A stretch of 44,156 nucleotides of DNA from an uncultured Alphaproteobacteria bacterium (GTDB lineage Bacteria > Pseudomonadota > Alphaproteobacteria > HIMB59 > GCA-002718135). Below the pieces are notes generated by a model, which was not told the origin of the DNA, ran no database searches, and worked only from the letters and a program-made list of their open reading frames with translations. Within the stretch, counting starts at the first letter, position 1. Every line of letters starts with the position of its first letter. Made by a program: the position numbers and the translations under genes. The DNA is taken from assembly GCA_902512325.1 (NCBI GenBank), contig CABXIT010000009.1:1-44156 (forward strand), written 5' to 3'. Of the stretch, positions 23,207 to 32,097 are shown piece after piece.

Positions 23207-25842
23207 TATTCATCATTTTGTTCACGAATTTCAATAGCTTTTTCAAGGTCTACAGACACAAGTTGAGACACTCCTTGTTCAGGCATAGTTACACCAAACA
23301 AACGGTTTACTCTAGACATTGTCATTCGGTGGTGAGTAATAACTAAAAACTTTGTACTTGAAGTTTTGGCAATCTCTTCAACAAGAGTACAGAAACGATC
23401 AACATTTGTGTCATCAAGTGGTGCATCAACCTCATCTAAAACACAAATAGGAGCAGGGTTTGATAAGAAAACTGCAAATAATAACGATAGAGCAGTTAAT
23501 GCTTGTTCACCTCCAGATAATAAATTTAAATTTTGCAGTTTTTTTCCAGGAGGGCTTGCATAAATTTCTAATCCAGCCTGAAGTGGATCTGTTTCATCTG
23601 TAAATTTCAAATAAGCTTTTCCTCCTCCAAAAAGTTGAACAAATAGTTTTTGAAAATTTTCATTAACAACCCCATAAGCTGCAAGTAAACGCTGCCTACC
23701 TTCTGTATTCAAAGAATCAATTGCTTCACGAAGTTTTGCAATTGCTGCAAGTAAATCGCTTTGATCATTCTTAATAGACGAAACTTTTTGCTCTAAATCC
23801 TGAGCTTCTTCCTCTGCTAATAAATTAACGCCACCTAATCTTTCTTGTTCAGCAATTAATCTTTCTAAACGTCTTTCTAAACTATCTAATTCTGCCAAAC
23901 CTTTATTGGGGTTAATCTGAGCTAGATCAAAAAGACTACTTAGCTCAATTCCAAGACGTTCTCTTACCTGGGTGCCTAGTTGTTTATTTGTTTCATTAAT
24001 AGTATCAACTGCACCTTCTAGTCGGATTTTTTCTTCACGTAATTCATTTAACCTTACTTCTTCTAATTTTAATTTTTTATTAATCTCATTTGCTGCTTGC
24101 TCTTGTTGTTGTAGTTCAATTGCAATCGTATCGTATTCTTTTTTATTATCGTTAATTAATTTTTGCAGTCTTGTTTTTTCTGATGAAATAGTATTTGGCA
24201 TAGATCGCAACTTAAGAAGATCATTGTTTAATTTGATTTCTCTTTCTTTCAACTCTTCTAGTCTTTGCTGTGCTTTTTTTGAAATATCCATCCATTGTTT
24301 TTCTTCTTTAGAGAGTTGTTTCAATCTTCGATTTTTCAACTGATCTAGTACAGCTTTTGTTGATGAATTTTGTTTTCCTTTGGAAACAAAACCATCCCAA
24401 CGCCAAATTTCACCTTCCAAACTTACTAAAACTTGTCCAGGCATTAAGCTTTCTTGTAGTGTTAAAATATTAGATTTATCCTCGATTAATCCTATAAAAT
24501 CTAGCTTTTTTTTAAGGTTTTCTGGCCCTTTGATAAGGTTTGAAAATTTTTTTATATTTTCTGGAAAAGTCGTATTATTATCATGACTTAGTATACGCCA
24601 ATGACTTATCTGTTCTTCATTAATAGAAGCTATAAGCTCATCTGAAAATACTGCAGCTACAGCTTTTTCATAACCATCTTCAAAATCTAAATAATCAATA
24701 ATAGGATTATTATTATTCTGACTTCCTTCTTTATAAGGATCTTGATCATTTGCTTCTAAGAACAAATCACCTTGTTGTTTTTCAAGAATTGATTTTTCTT
24801 CTCTTACTCTTTCCATGTTTTCATTAGCATCATCAAATAAAAACTGTTCACGATCCATATCATTTTTAATTTGTTGAATTCTTATCTGATTTTCTTGTAC
24901 TGCATTATTTGCTCTGTCAATTTCCTTTTCTTGATTATCTAAATTTATAGTATGTTTTTGGAGTTCAGCAGCGATTTGACTTTCTTTAAGACGCATATTA
25001 GGCAGAGACTCTTGGACCTTTTCATACTCTACATTTACTTTTGCTACTTCTTGTGTTTGGTCTGAAACAATACTATTTTGGTCTTTTAATTTAGTTGCTA
25101 CTTCCTCTAATTTTGTTTTTTCTACTTCCCATTTTTTATAAAAAACTGATGCTCTTGCTTTGGTAATATCTTTTTGGATATGTTTATAACGCTCCGCTTG
25201 TTTAGATTGTTTTTTTAGAACCTCTAATTGTTCTTCTTGTGCCTTTAATAAATCCTTTACTCTCTCCAAATTGGTTTCTGTTGCATTTAATCGTAATTCA
25301 GCTTCATGTCTTCGTGAGTGTAATCCAGTTATACCTGCAGCTTCTTCTAGAAGGTTTCTTCGTTGTTCTGGTTTTGCAGCTATGATTGCCCCAACCCTTC
25401 CTTGACTTACCATTGAAGTAGATCTTGCTCCTGTAGCTGCGTCAGCAAACAGTAATTGAACATCCTTTAAACGAACTTCTTTACCATTAACTCGGTATTC
25501 TGAACCTTCCCCCCGCCAAATTCGTCTAGTTACTTCTATTTCATCACTTTGATTAAATAGACTTGGGGCTTGGCGATCAGAATTATCTAAATCAATCGTA
25601 ACTTCAGCAATATCCCAAGAAGGTCTTCCAGATGTTCCATTAAAAATTACATCATCTAACTCGCTTCCACGCATCTGTTTAGGTGAGAGCTCTCCCATAA
25701 CGAAACGAAATGCTTCGACAAGATTAGATTTTCCACAACCATTTGGACCAACAATTCCTGTTAAGCCTTGCTCTATAATAACTTCTGTTGGTTCAACAAA
25801 TGACTTAAAGCCTTTAACTTTAAGTTTTTTAAATTTAATCAT
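23206..25842 (-). CDS. smc: SMC chromosome segregation ATPase, short version
   Basis: Condensin ATPase that organises and segregates the chromosome. Walker A GPNGCGKSNLVEAF sits near residue 33, the hinge runs from about 380 to 490 (YLDFEDGYEKAVAAVFSDEL to LEGEIWRWDGFV), and the ABC signature LSGGEQALTALS plus Walker B ICVLDEVDAPLDD lie near 770-800. At 878 residues it is much shorter than the roughly 1150 residues usual for bacterial SMC. Both heads and the hinge are intact, so the missing length comes from the two coiled-coil arms. It lies between dsbA and atpI, with 1-3 bp spacing. No scpA or scpB is in the window. Confidence 0.95.
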   Translation of the reverse strand: MIKFKKLKVKGFKSFVEPTEVIIEQGLTGIVGPNGCGKSNLVEAFRFVMGELSPKQMRGSELDDVIFNGTSGRPSWDIAEVTIDLDNSDRQAPSLFNQSDEIEVTRRIWRGEGSEYRVNGKEVRLKDVQLLFADAATGARSTSMVSQGRVGAIIAAKPEQRRNLLEEAAGITGLHSRRHEAELRLNATETNLERVKDLLKAQEEQLEVLKKQSKQAERYKHIQKDITKARASVFYKKWEVEKTKLEEVATKLKDQNSIVSDQTQEVAKVNVEYEKVQESLPNMRLKESQIAAELQKHTINLDNQEKEIDRANNAVQENQIRIQQIKNDMDREQFLFDDANENMERVREEKSILEKQQGDLFLEANDQDPYKEGSQNNNNPIIDYLDFEDGYEKAVAAVFSDELIASINEEQISHWRILSHDNNTTFPENIKKFSNLIKGPENLKKKLDFIGLIEDKSNILTLQESLMPGQVLVSLEGEIWRWDGFVSKGKQNSSTKAVLDQLKNRRLKQLSKEEKQWMDISKKAQQRLEELKEREIKLNNDLLKLRSMPNTISSEKTRLQKLINDNKKEYDTIAIELQQQEQAANEINKKLKLEEVRLNELREEKIRLEGAVDTINETNKQLGTQVRERLGIELSSLFDLAQINPNKGLAELDSLERRLERLIAEQERLGGVNLLAEEEAQDLEQKVSSIKNDQSDLLAAIAKLREAIDSLNTEGRQRLLAAYGVVNENFQKLFVQLFGGGKAYLKFTDETDPLQAGLEIYASPPGKKLQNLNLLSGGEQALTALSLLFAVFLSNPAPICVLDEVDAPLDDTNVDRFCTLVEEIAKTSSTKFLVITHHRMTMSRVNRLFGVTMPEQGVSQLVSVDLEKAIEIREQNDE

Positions 25843-25845
25843 TAA

Positions 25846-26463
25846 CTATTCTGATAATATTTTATCAATGATTTGTCTAAATTCTTTTATATTTTTATTT
25901 CCTTCAATCAGATTACCGTTAATAATAAATGATGGTGTAGATTTAATATTAAAGTCTTTTTGGGCCCCCATAACACCCTCTAAAATCAGATTTTCATTAT
26001 CCAGATTAGAATAACACTCATTAAACTCCTCTTTAGTCATACCTCCACTTTGCATGATTTTATAAAGTTCTTTTTTACTGATTTTAGGATCCTTATTAAC
26101 CCAAGTGCTTTGAAGTTGATAAAGAGCATTCATGTAATCATATCGTACTTCACTCGCAATACATCGCATCATCATACTTCCTAATAATGCTGGATAATTG
26201 AAGGGATAGTCACGAAAAACCATGCGAACTTTACCTGTATCAATATATTCTTTTTTAATATCGGGTAGGGTATTGTTATGAAAACTAGCACAATGACTAC
26301 AGGACATTGAAGCATATTCGATGATTGTAATTGGGGCATCTTTATCACCAATGACAAGCTCTTCCTCACCAATCTCTAAAGCTAATTTTTCATTAGCCAA
26401 AAGACTTTGGGGAACTAGTGTTGTTAAAAAACTCCAAAAAATTAAAAAAAACAGCTTTCTCAT
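25846..26463 (-). CDS. DsbA-family periplasmic thioredoxin-fold protein
   Basis: Secreted disulfide oxidoreductase of 205 residues. The N-terminus is a signal peptide (KLFFLIFWSFLTTLVPQSLLANE). The active site is CSHC in SMSCSHCASFHN, in a thioredoxin fold with an inserted helical domain, and the cis-Pro region is KSTPSFIINGN. This family (DsbA/BdbD/Com1-like, PF13462 type) sits before smc in many alphaproteobacteria. The start overlaps the stop of the DUF721 gene by one base. Confidence 0.92.
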   Translation of the reverse strand: MRKLFFLIFWSFLTTLVPQSLLANEKLALEIGEEELVIGDKDAPITIIEYASMSCSHCASFHNNTLPDIKKEYIDTGKVRMVFRDYPFNYPALLGSMMMRCIASEVRYDYMNALYQLQSTWVNKDPKISKKELYKIMQSGGMTKEEFNECYSNLDNENLILEGVMGAQKDFNIKSTPSFIINGNLIEGNKNIKEFRQIIDKILSE

Positions 26464-26984
26464 TATGTATCCTCTCTATTAATTGATAGACCTAAATTAA
26501 CAATAGATTTTTCCAATTCCTTATCTTTAATATTTTTAATTTCCTTTATTACTAATTTTTTTTCGTTATCGGTAGTTTCAAAATTCCTTGTTCTTAAAGG
26601 CTGCTCATTTTTTTTCTTAGGTATAAAGTTTTGTTGTAATCGTAAATCTGCAATAGCCTTATACCCAAAAAAACTATTAATTTTTTCTAGTATGGTGTCT
26701 TTATAATGTTGAAATTCTACAGCTGCAGCTGGAGACACTCTGACGTGAAGAAAGCTTTTAAAGATTGGCTGATCAAACTCATCAAAATCTTCAGTTTGTC
26801 TCGATATTTTATCTGGCTCTGAATGTTCAGCAAAAAAAGATCCAACAATTTGAGGCCATTTTGAAAGTATTAAAAATTCTACTTTCCCATATTTATTAGA
26901 GAAAACTTTGTTTACTTTACCTAAAGTATCACCAATTTTTTTTGGCACAAACGTTCTTTTTGACTCTGTATTCTTATATTTCAT
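26463..26984 (-). CDS. dciA: DUF721/DciA family protein
   Basis: A 173-residue protein with the DUF721 core: a small N-terminal helical part, WPQIVGSFFAEHSEPDKI, then VRVSPAAAVEFQHYKDTILEKINSFFGYKAI. DUF721 proteins include DciA, the replicative helicase operator of bacteria lacking DnaC/DnaI. In alphaproteobacteria the gene commonly lies beside mutY and dsbA-smc, exactly as here. The tail after residue 120 is charged and likely disordered. The DciA role is family-based inference. Confidence 0.82.
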   Translation of the reverse strand: MKYKNTESKRTFVPKKIGDTLGKVNKVFSNKYGKVEFLILSKWPQIVGSFFAEHSEPDKISRQTEDFDEFDQPIFKSFLHVRVSPAAAVEFQHYKDTILEKINSFFGYKAIADLRLQQNFIPKKKNEQPLRTRNFETTDNEKKLVIKEIKNIKDKELEKSIVNLGLSINREDT

Positions 26985-27033
26985 TGTTATATATAAATGT
27001 ATACCACCAAACTATGAAAGCAATAAGATACGT

Positions 27034-28080
27034 ATGGAAAAACAAATAATTTCAAAACTTCTTAATTGGTACGAAATATCTAAAAGGGATCTTCCTTGGC
27101 GTTTACTGCAAAAGGATAATTTACCAAACCCATACTATGTATTTGTAAGTGAGTACATGCTTCAACAAACAACTGTCTCAACTGTAAAAACTCGATTTGA
27201 AGAATTTATAAAAGTATGGCCTACACTTAAAGATTTAGCTAAAACAACCGAACCAAAAATTTTAAAATTTTGGTCAGGTCTTGGTTATTATTCTCGTGCC
27301 CGCAATATATTAAAGGCAGCAAAAATAATTGATAAAAATTTTAACTGCAAAGTACCAGATCAATATGAGGATCTGATCTCATTGCCAGGTATTGGTGATT
27401 ATACTGCTAAAGCAATATTAGGTATAGGATATAACCAGTCTGTTATGCCTCTTGATGCAAACATTGAAAGAATTTTTGCTCGATTATACGCATTTAATAA
27501 GCCCTTAATTAAAATTAAAAAACAACTCTCTAATAAAGCAGATCTTTATTTATCAAAAAAAAATTCCTCTAATTTAATACAATCCTTTATGGATTATGGC
27601 TCACTTATATGCACTCCAAGAAATCCCAATTGCTCAATTTGTAAGATTCAAAAATATTGTTTGGGTTATGAAAAGAAAATGCAAAACATAATTCCAATAA
27701 AAATAAAAAAACAAAAATTAAAACCTAAAAAATATACCAGAGCTTATGTACTAATAAATGAAAAAGAAGAAATATTAGTTAGAAAAAGACCTTCAAAAGG
27801 AATGTTAGCATCTATGCTTGAAGTTCCTAATGATTTATGGGTAGAGAAAAAAAATTTATTAAAAAAAGATGATTTAATAAAAAAAATTAATCAGAAATTT
27901 CATAGAAAAGAAACTTTATTATATTCATTCAGTCACTTTGATTTAAATACTGATATATTTTACCTAAAAGTAGTGAGAAAAAATTTTCCACAACAGAAAT
28001 GGCTTAATGTTTCTAAATTTGCTAATTCTCAACTACCAACAGTCATGAAAAAGATTGTTGAAAAATCATTAATGAATTAA
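27034..28080 (+). CDS. mutY: A/G-specific adenine DNA glycosylase
   Basis: Removes adenine mispaired with 8-oxoguanine. The helix-hairpin-helix motif is LPGIGDYTAKAI, the catalytic Asp is in PLDANIERI, and the 4Fe-4S ligands follow the C-x6-C-x2-C-x5-C pattern (CTPRNPNC, CKIQKYC). The C-terminal NUDIX-like domain, which reads the 8-oxoG, starts near residue 240 and is somewhat degenerate. The start at 27034 (MEKQIISKLLNWYE) matches the family; the frame is open upstream but would run into the divergent DUF721 gene. It has 348 residues. Confidence 0.96.
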   Translation: MEKQIISKLLNWYEISKRDLPWRLLQKDNLPNPYYVFVSEYMLQQTTVSTVKTRFEEFIKVWPTLKDLAKTTEPKILKFWSGLGYYSRARNILKAAKIIDKNFNCKVPDQYEDLISLPGIGDYTAKAILGIGYNQSVMPLDANIERIFARLYAFNKPLIKIKKQLSNKADLYLSKKNSSNLIQSFMDYGSLICTPRNPNCSICKIQKYCLGYEKKMQNIIPIKIKKQKLKPKKYTRAYVLINEKEEILVRKRPSKGMLASMLEVPNDLWVEKKNLLKKDDLIKKINQKFHRKETLLYSFSHFDLNTDIFYLKVVRKNFPQQKWLNVSKFANSQLPTVMKKIVEKSLMN

Positions 28081-28826
28081 AACAAATTATTAAAAAGAGT
28101 AACAAGTCCAATTACGCCTAATGCAAATAAAGAAATATTTCTAAAATATTTCTTCCCCGATGAATTAAAAAAAAGTGAACCAGAGTAGGAAGCTAAAATA
28201 TAAATAGGAGAGGCAACCATTCCAGTAAGTAATAATTCAAAAGAAAAAAGACTAAAAAAAAACATACTAATTACTGTGCTAATAACAATTCCAGAAGACA
28301 TTATTAATATATTCCCCCTAGTTACTTGATCGCTATCACCTTTTGATAAAAGAATTGTCGCAAAAGGGGGGCCACCCATACCAGTACTTCCTTGCATTAA
28401 GCCACTAATTGCACCACCTATAATTAATACGTATTTAGTGATAGTTGATTTTAATCTCCATCCACTTGCAATAAGTACTACAAAAAAAATAACTAAAATA
28501 GACATAAGAATTTTAATTATTTTTTCATCAGAAGAAATAAGGAATATTGTACCAATTGGTATCATCAACATCATTGAAAAAAACATAGGGGAAATTTCTT
28601 TAAACTTACAATGCCTCATTCCAATAAAAGTTAAATAAATAGTTGTTGGAATTTCAATAATTATATTAAAAACTACAGCAAAGATTGGTGAATATATAAA
28701 TGAAAGTATAGGTATTGTAATAAGCCCAGATCCAAAACCTAAAAAACCACGAATAAAACCTGAAAAAATAATAACTATAATTATTAGTAAAAAATTATTA
28801 GGTAAGTTATTTATAAGATATTCCAT
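28077..28826 (-). CDS. TauE/SafE family sulfite exporter-like permease
   Basis: Membrane protein of 249 residues, about eight helices, with the TauE/SafE hallmarks: GFIRGFLGFGSGLITIPIL in the first repeat and GAISGLMQGSTGMGGPPF in the second. Members export sulfite, sulfoacetate or other organic anions; the substrate cannot be assigned. It ends 4 bp inside the convergent mutY gene and is divergent from the aminotransferase gene. No sulfur-metabolism genes are adjacent. Confidence 0.9.
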   Translation of the reverse strand: MEYLINNLPNNFLLIIIVIIFSGFIRGFLGFGSGLITIPILSFIYSPIFAVVFNIIIEIPTTIYLTFIGMRHCKFKEISPMFFSMMLMIPIGTIFLISSDEKIIKILMSILVIFFVVLIASGWRLKSTITKYVLIIGGAISGLMQGSTGMGGPPFATILLSKGDSDQVTRGNILIMSSGIVISTVISMFFFSLFSFELLLTGMVASPIYILASYSGSLFFNSSGKKYFRNISLFALGVIGLVTLFNNLF

Positions 28827-28877
28827 TACTTATGAATATTACTAGACTAAATTTTTTATTTTAACTAAACAAACATT

Positions 28878-29780
28878 ATGAATGAAATTTTTCCTCGAGG
28901 ACATGCTTGGATAGATGGTAATTTTGTTGAGCTTTCTGAAGCAAAAATATCTATATTGGATTGGGGTTTTCTTCGTTCAGATGCAACTTATGATGTTGTA
29001 CATGTTTGGCAAGAACGTTTTTTTCGCTTAGATAAACATATTGATCGTTTCTTTGAATCGACTAAAAAATTACGCATGCCATGCCAAATGGATCGTGATG
29101 AATTAAAAAAAATATTAGCAGGATGTGTGAAGAAAGCAAAGTTAGAAAATGCCTATGTTGAAATGATTCAAACAAGAGGTATCTCACCAAATTTTGTTCG
29201 AGATCCAAGACAAGCTATACCTCGTGTAATGGCATTTGCTGTACCTTTTGGATGGATATTAAAGCAAGAAGATTTTGAAAAAGGATTGGATGTTCTTTTA
29301 ACTGATATTAAAAGAATTCCTCCAAGTTCAGTAGATCCAACAATTAAAAACTATCACTGGATGGATTTAGTTACAGGGATGTTAAACGCTTATGAAAAAG
29401 GAAAAGACACAGCAATATTAGTTGATGAAAATAATAATATTACTGAAGGACCTGGGTTTAATTTATTCTGTGTTGATGACAACAGTATTTTTACACCTGA
29501 TTATGGTGTCCTAGAGGGAATCACAAGACAAACAGTATTTGATTTAGCTAAAGAATTAAATATTTCTATTTCTAAAAAACCAATTTCAATTGAGCAATTA
29601 AAAAATGCTAAAGAGTTATTTGCAACCTCAACGGCTGGGGGCATTATGCCTATAACAAAAGTTAATGGGAAATTAATTGCAGATGGAAAAGTGGGTAGTA
29701 AAACACGTAAATTTCACAAAATATATTGGGAAAAACATAAAGATCCTAGCTGGAGTGTTTCAATTACCGATATTTTATAA
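28878..29780 (+). CDS. Class IV (branched-chain/D-amino acid type) aminotransferase
   Basis: PLP enzyme of fold type IV, 300 residues. The opening AWIDGNFVELSEAKISILDWGFLRSDATYDV is typical. The PLP Lys lies in TIKNYHWMD (about Lys156), ITEGPGFNLFCV is the conserved Glu/Asn segment, and TSTAGGIMPITKVNG the cofactor phosphate loop. This subgroup is often labelled branched-chain aminotransferase-like, but D-amino acid or (R)-amine transaminases share it, so the substrate is open. Transcribed alone from a 51 bp divergent gap. Confidence 0.9.
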   Translation: MNEIFPRGHAWIDGNFVELSEAKISILDWGFLRSDATYDVVHVWQERFFRLDKHIDRFFESTKKLRMPCQMDRDELKKILAGCVKKAKLENAYVEMIQTRGISPNFVRDPRQAIPRVMAFAVPFGWILKQEDFEKGLDVLLTDIKRIPPSSVDPTIKNYHWMDLVTGMLNAYEKGKDTAILVDENNNITEGPGFNLFCVDDNSIFTPDYGVLEGITRQTVFDLAKELNISISKKPISIEQLKNAKELFATSTAGGIMPITKVNGKLIADGKVGSKTRKFHKIYWEKHKDPSWSVSITDIL

Positions 29781-29801
29781 AAATAAAAAGTTAAAGTTCT
29801 G

Positions 29802-30878
29802 TTAGTTTAATTGTTTTTTTTCTCTGTATTCAGTTCTAACTTCATCTAATAAAGTTGTTTTTAATTTATTTTTTAAGTGCCAAAAATCCCATCCATTACA
29901 ACTTGGAAGGCCTTGTACTTTTGCTCCTAGCTGATGAATAGATCCTGACAAACCTTTTATTTTAAGAGTCCCATCAATACCGACTGTTGCTTTGTAGCGC
30001 TCTTTCTTATCGGTAAGTACTGCTCCAGGAGGAATAATTCCCTGTTCGACCAATTCTCCAAAAGGTATCTTAGGTAAATCTTTTCTACTTTTAGTCATTG
30101 CTACAGTCTCATCTGAAAGAGGATTTGTATCTTTCAATCTTTTCTTAGCAAGCTTGATGTAATCTTTATCTTGTTCGAAACCAATAAAGTTACGTTGTAA
30201 TTTTTTTGCCATCACCGCTGTTGTTCCTGAGCCTAAGAAGGGATCAAGTATCGTATCACCTATATTTGTTGAAGATACCATTATACGATATAGAAGTGCT
30301 TCTGGTTTTTGAGTTGGATGTGAGCGTTGATTATTAGTTTCTCTTAATCGTTCTTTACCGGCACAAATAGGTATGTGCCAATCACTACGCATTTGTTTAC
30401 CATCATTAAGTTCTTTTAAGTTTTGATAATTAAAAGTATATTTTGCTTTTCGAGAAGTAGTACACCATAATAATGTTTCATGAGCATTAGTGAAACGAGT
30501 GCCTCTAAAATTAGGCATAGGATTTGTTTTATGCCAAATAATATCATTTAAAATCCAAAAACCGAGGTTTTGTATAGAAGTGCCTAGACGCAGTATATTA
30601 TGATAACTACCAATTACCCAAAGCGCTCCTCCATCTTTTAATACTCTCTTGCATTCTTTTAACCATATTAAGCAAAATTCATCATAGGCTTTATATGTTT
30701 TAAATTTATCCCAATCATTTGTAACCGCTTCCACTGTTGTTTGGTCTGGTCGATATAAAGTGTCTCTTAATTGTAGATTATAAGGCGGGTCTGCAAAAAC
30801 GAGATCAATTGATTTGTCTGGAATTTTTTTTAGTAATTCAAGACTATCTCCTTGTGTGATCGAATTTTTCTTAAACAT
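29802..30878 (-). CDS. ccrM: CcrM-type adenine DNA methyltransferase (GANTC)
   Basis: Methylates adenine in GANTC and, in alphaproteobacteria, couples transcription to replication. The beta-class order is clear: the catalytic DPPYNLQL near residue 30, the target region, then LDPFLGSGTTAVMAKKL (SAM site) near 215. The C-terminal about 90 residues (from VEQGIIPPGAVL to LPSCNGWDFWHL) is the extension diagnostic of CcrM and needed for DNA binding. 358 residues is the usual length. No cognate restriction gene is nearby, as expected for an orphan methylase. Three GAATC sites lie just upstream. Confidence 0.97.
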   Translation of the reverse strand: MFKKNSITQGDSLELLKKIPDKSIDLVFADPPYNLQLRDTLYRPDQTTVEAVTNDWDKFKTYKAYDEFCLIWLKECKRVLKDGGALWVIGSYHNILRLGTSIQNLGFWILNDIIWHKTNPMPNFRGTRFTNAHETLLWCTTSRKAKYTFNYQNLKELNDGKQMRSDWHIPICAGKERLRETNNQRSHPTQKPEALLYRIMVSSTNIGDTILDPFLGSGTTAVMAKKLQRNFIGFEQDKDYIKLAKKRLKDTNPLSDETVAMTKSRKDLPKIPFGELVEQGIIPPGAVLTDKKERYKATVGIDGTLKIKGLSGSIHQLGAKVQGLPSCNGWDFWHLKNKLKTTLLDEVRTEYREKKQLN

Positions 30879-30885
30879 CTAAAAA

Positions 30886-30939
30886 GAATCTTTAAGGAGA
30901 AACGGAATCTCGTCAACGGAGTTATCAACAGGAAGAATC
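30886..30939 (-). promoter_or_regulatory. Cluster of three GANTC sites upstream of ccrM
   Basis: GAATC occurs at 30886-30890, 30905-30909 and 30935-30939, within the 62 bp between ccrM and rnhB. By base composition one GANTC per several hundred bp would be expected. In Caulobacter, GANTC sites in the ccrM promoter make its transcription sensitive to methylation, so an autoregulatory element is plausible. A TTATCAACA (30922-30930), one mismatch from the DnaA-box consensus TTATCCACA, lies between the second and third sites. Confidence 0.55.
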
Positions 30940-30940
30940 T

Positions 30941-31564
30941 TTAGTTATGGATAAGTGACTTAATTGGTTCAAAAGTTTTTCTATGATGTATTGTTGGGCC
31001 TAAACGATGAATATTTTCAATATGCATTTTTGTGCCATATCCTGCATTTTTTTCCCAGCCAAAATCCTGAAATTTTATTGATAGTTTTTTCATCAATCTA
31101 TCACGGTGAACTTTTGCAATAATAGATGCCGCTGCAATTGATAAAGATTTATTATCCCCCTTTATAATAGATTGTTCTTTATAAGATTTGTAGTTTAATG
31201 AAAAATTACCATCAATAATTAAATGTGCATTTTTTAGATTAAATTTATCTACAACTCTTTTCATCGATAATTTTGTTGCCTCCAATATATTAAGATTATC
31301 AATTTCCTTAACATTAGCGATACCTAAATGAAAATCAACAAGACCTTCTTTTTTTAAATTTTGAAGCAACTTAAAAGATAATTCTCTCTTTTTTCCAGAA
31401 AGTTTTTTTGAATCTCCTATATAATCTTTAACTTCATTTAAAATAGTATAATTTTTAAAATTACAACCACAACTAATTACCGGACCAGCTAATGGTCCTC
31501 GACCAACTTCATCTAAACCAATTACTGGACTATTAATTTTTTCCTCAATTGAAAAGTCGGGCAC
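30941..31564 (-). CDS. rnhB: Ribonuclease HII
   Basis: Removes ribonucleotides and RNA primers from DNA. The catalytic Asp-Glu pair is in IGLDEVGRGPLAGP, the third Asp in HLIIDGNF, and SLSIAAASIIAKVHRDR completes the family pattern; it closes with KNAGYGTKMHIENI. It starts with GTG at 31564, whose first base is the last base of the moaB TAG stop. The 207-residue length is normal. The neighbourhood ccrM-rnhB is common in alphaproteobacteria. Confidence 0.96.
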   Translation of the reverse strand: MPDFSIEEKINSPVIGLDEVGRGPLAGPVISCGCNFKNYTILNEVKDYIGDSKKLSGKKRELSFKLLQNLKKEGLVDFHLGIANVKEIDNLNILEATKLSMKRVVDKFNLKNAHLIIDGNFSLNYKSYKEQSIIKGDNKSLSIAAASIIAKVHRDRLMKKLSIKFQDFGWEKNAGYGTKMHIENIHRLGPTIHHRKTFEPIKSLIHN

Positions 31565-32091
31565 TATTTTTCACTTAGTCTTGGCATAATTTCAACAAAA
31601 TTACAGGGACGGTGCCGTATATCAAGTTGATATTTAAGAATTTCATCCCAACCATCTTTACAAGCCCCTTTAGAACCGGGTAAACAAAAAACATAGGTTG
31701 TGTTAATAAGGGCAGCTAGTGCACGTGATTGAATTGCTGAAGTTCCAATTTTAGAAAAACTGATTTGGCGAAATAGCTCACCAAAACCTTCTATTGTTTT
31801 ATCAGCAATTTCTATTACTGCTTCAGGCGTGGTATCTCTTCCTGTTAAACCAGTACCTCCAGTTGTTATAATACAATCAATTTCTTCTTTACTTGAAAGT
31901 GTTTGAAGTGTTTCTCTAATAAGTTTTACATCATCAGGAATAATCTGTTTTTCAATACATTTATGCCCTGCAGAGTTGATACGTTCTTCAAGAAGAGCGC
32001 CTGACGTATCTGTATTAATTGTACGTGTATCCGAAATTGTTAAGATAGCAATATTGATAGGTACAAATTTTAATGATGTATCTATAGGCAT
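31564..32091 (-). CDS. moaB: Molybdenum cofactor biosynthesis protein MoaB
   Basis: MogA/MoaB-family protein that adenylylates molybdopterin before metal insertion. Conserved parts: NIAILTISDTRTINTDTSG at the start, IITTGGTGLTGRDTTPEAV in the centre and FCLPGSKGACKDGWDEIL near the end. At 175 residues it is MoaB-like rather than the longer MogA. No other molybdenum cofactor genes appear in the window, so the cofactor genes must be elsewhere if the pathway is complete. It lies 6 bp after the transglycosylase gene in the same direction. Confidence 0.94.
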   Translation of the reverse strand: MPIDTSLKFVPINIAILTISDTRTINTDTSGALLEERINSAGHKCIEKQIIPDDVKLIRETLQTLSSKEEIDCIITTGGTGLTGRDTTPEAVIEIADKTIEGFGELFRQISFSKIGTSAIQSRALAALINTTYVFCLPGSKGACKDGWDEILKYQLDIRHRPCNFVEIMPRLSEK

Positions 32092-32097
32092 GAGTAT

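Noticed and set aside
23972..24343. 123-residue plus-strand ORF within smc
   Set aside because: Ser/Leu-rich antisense of a coiled coil; no start context.
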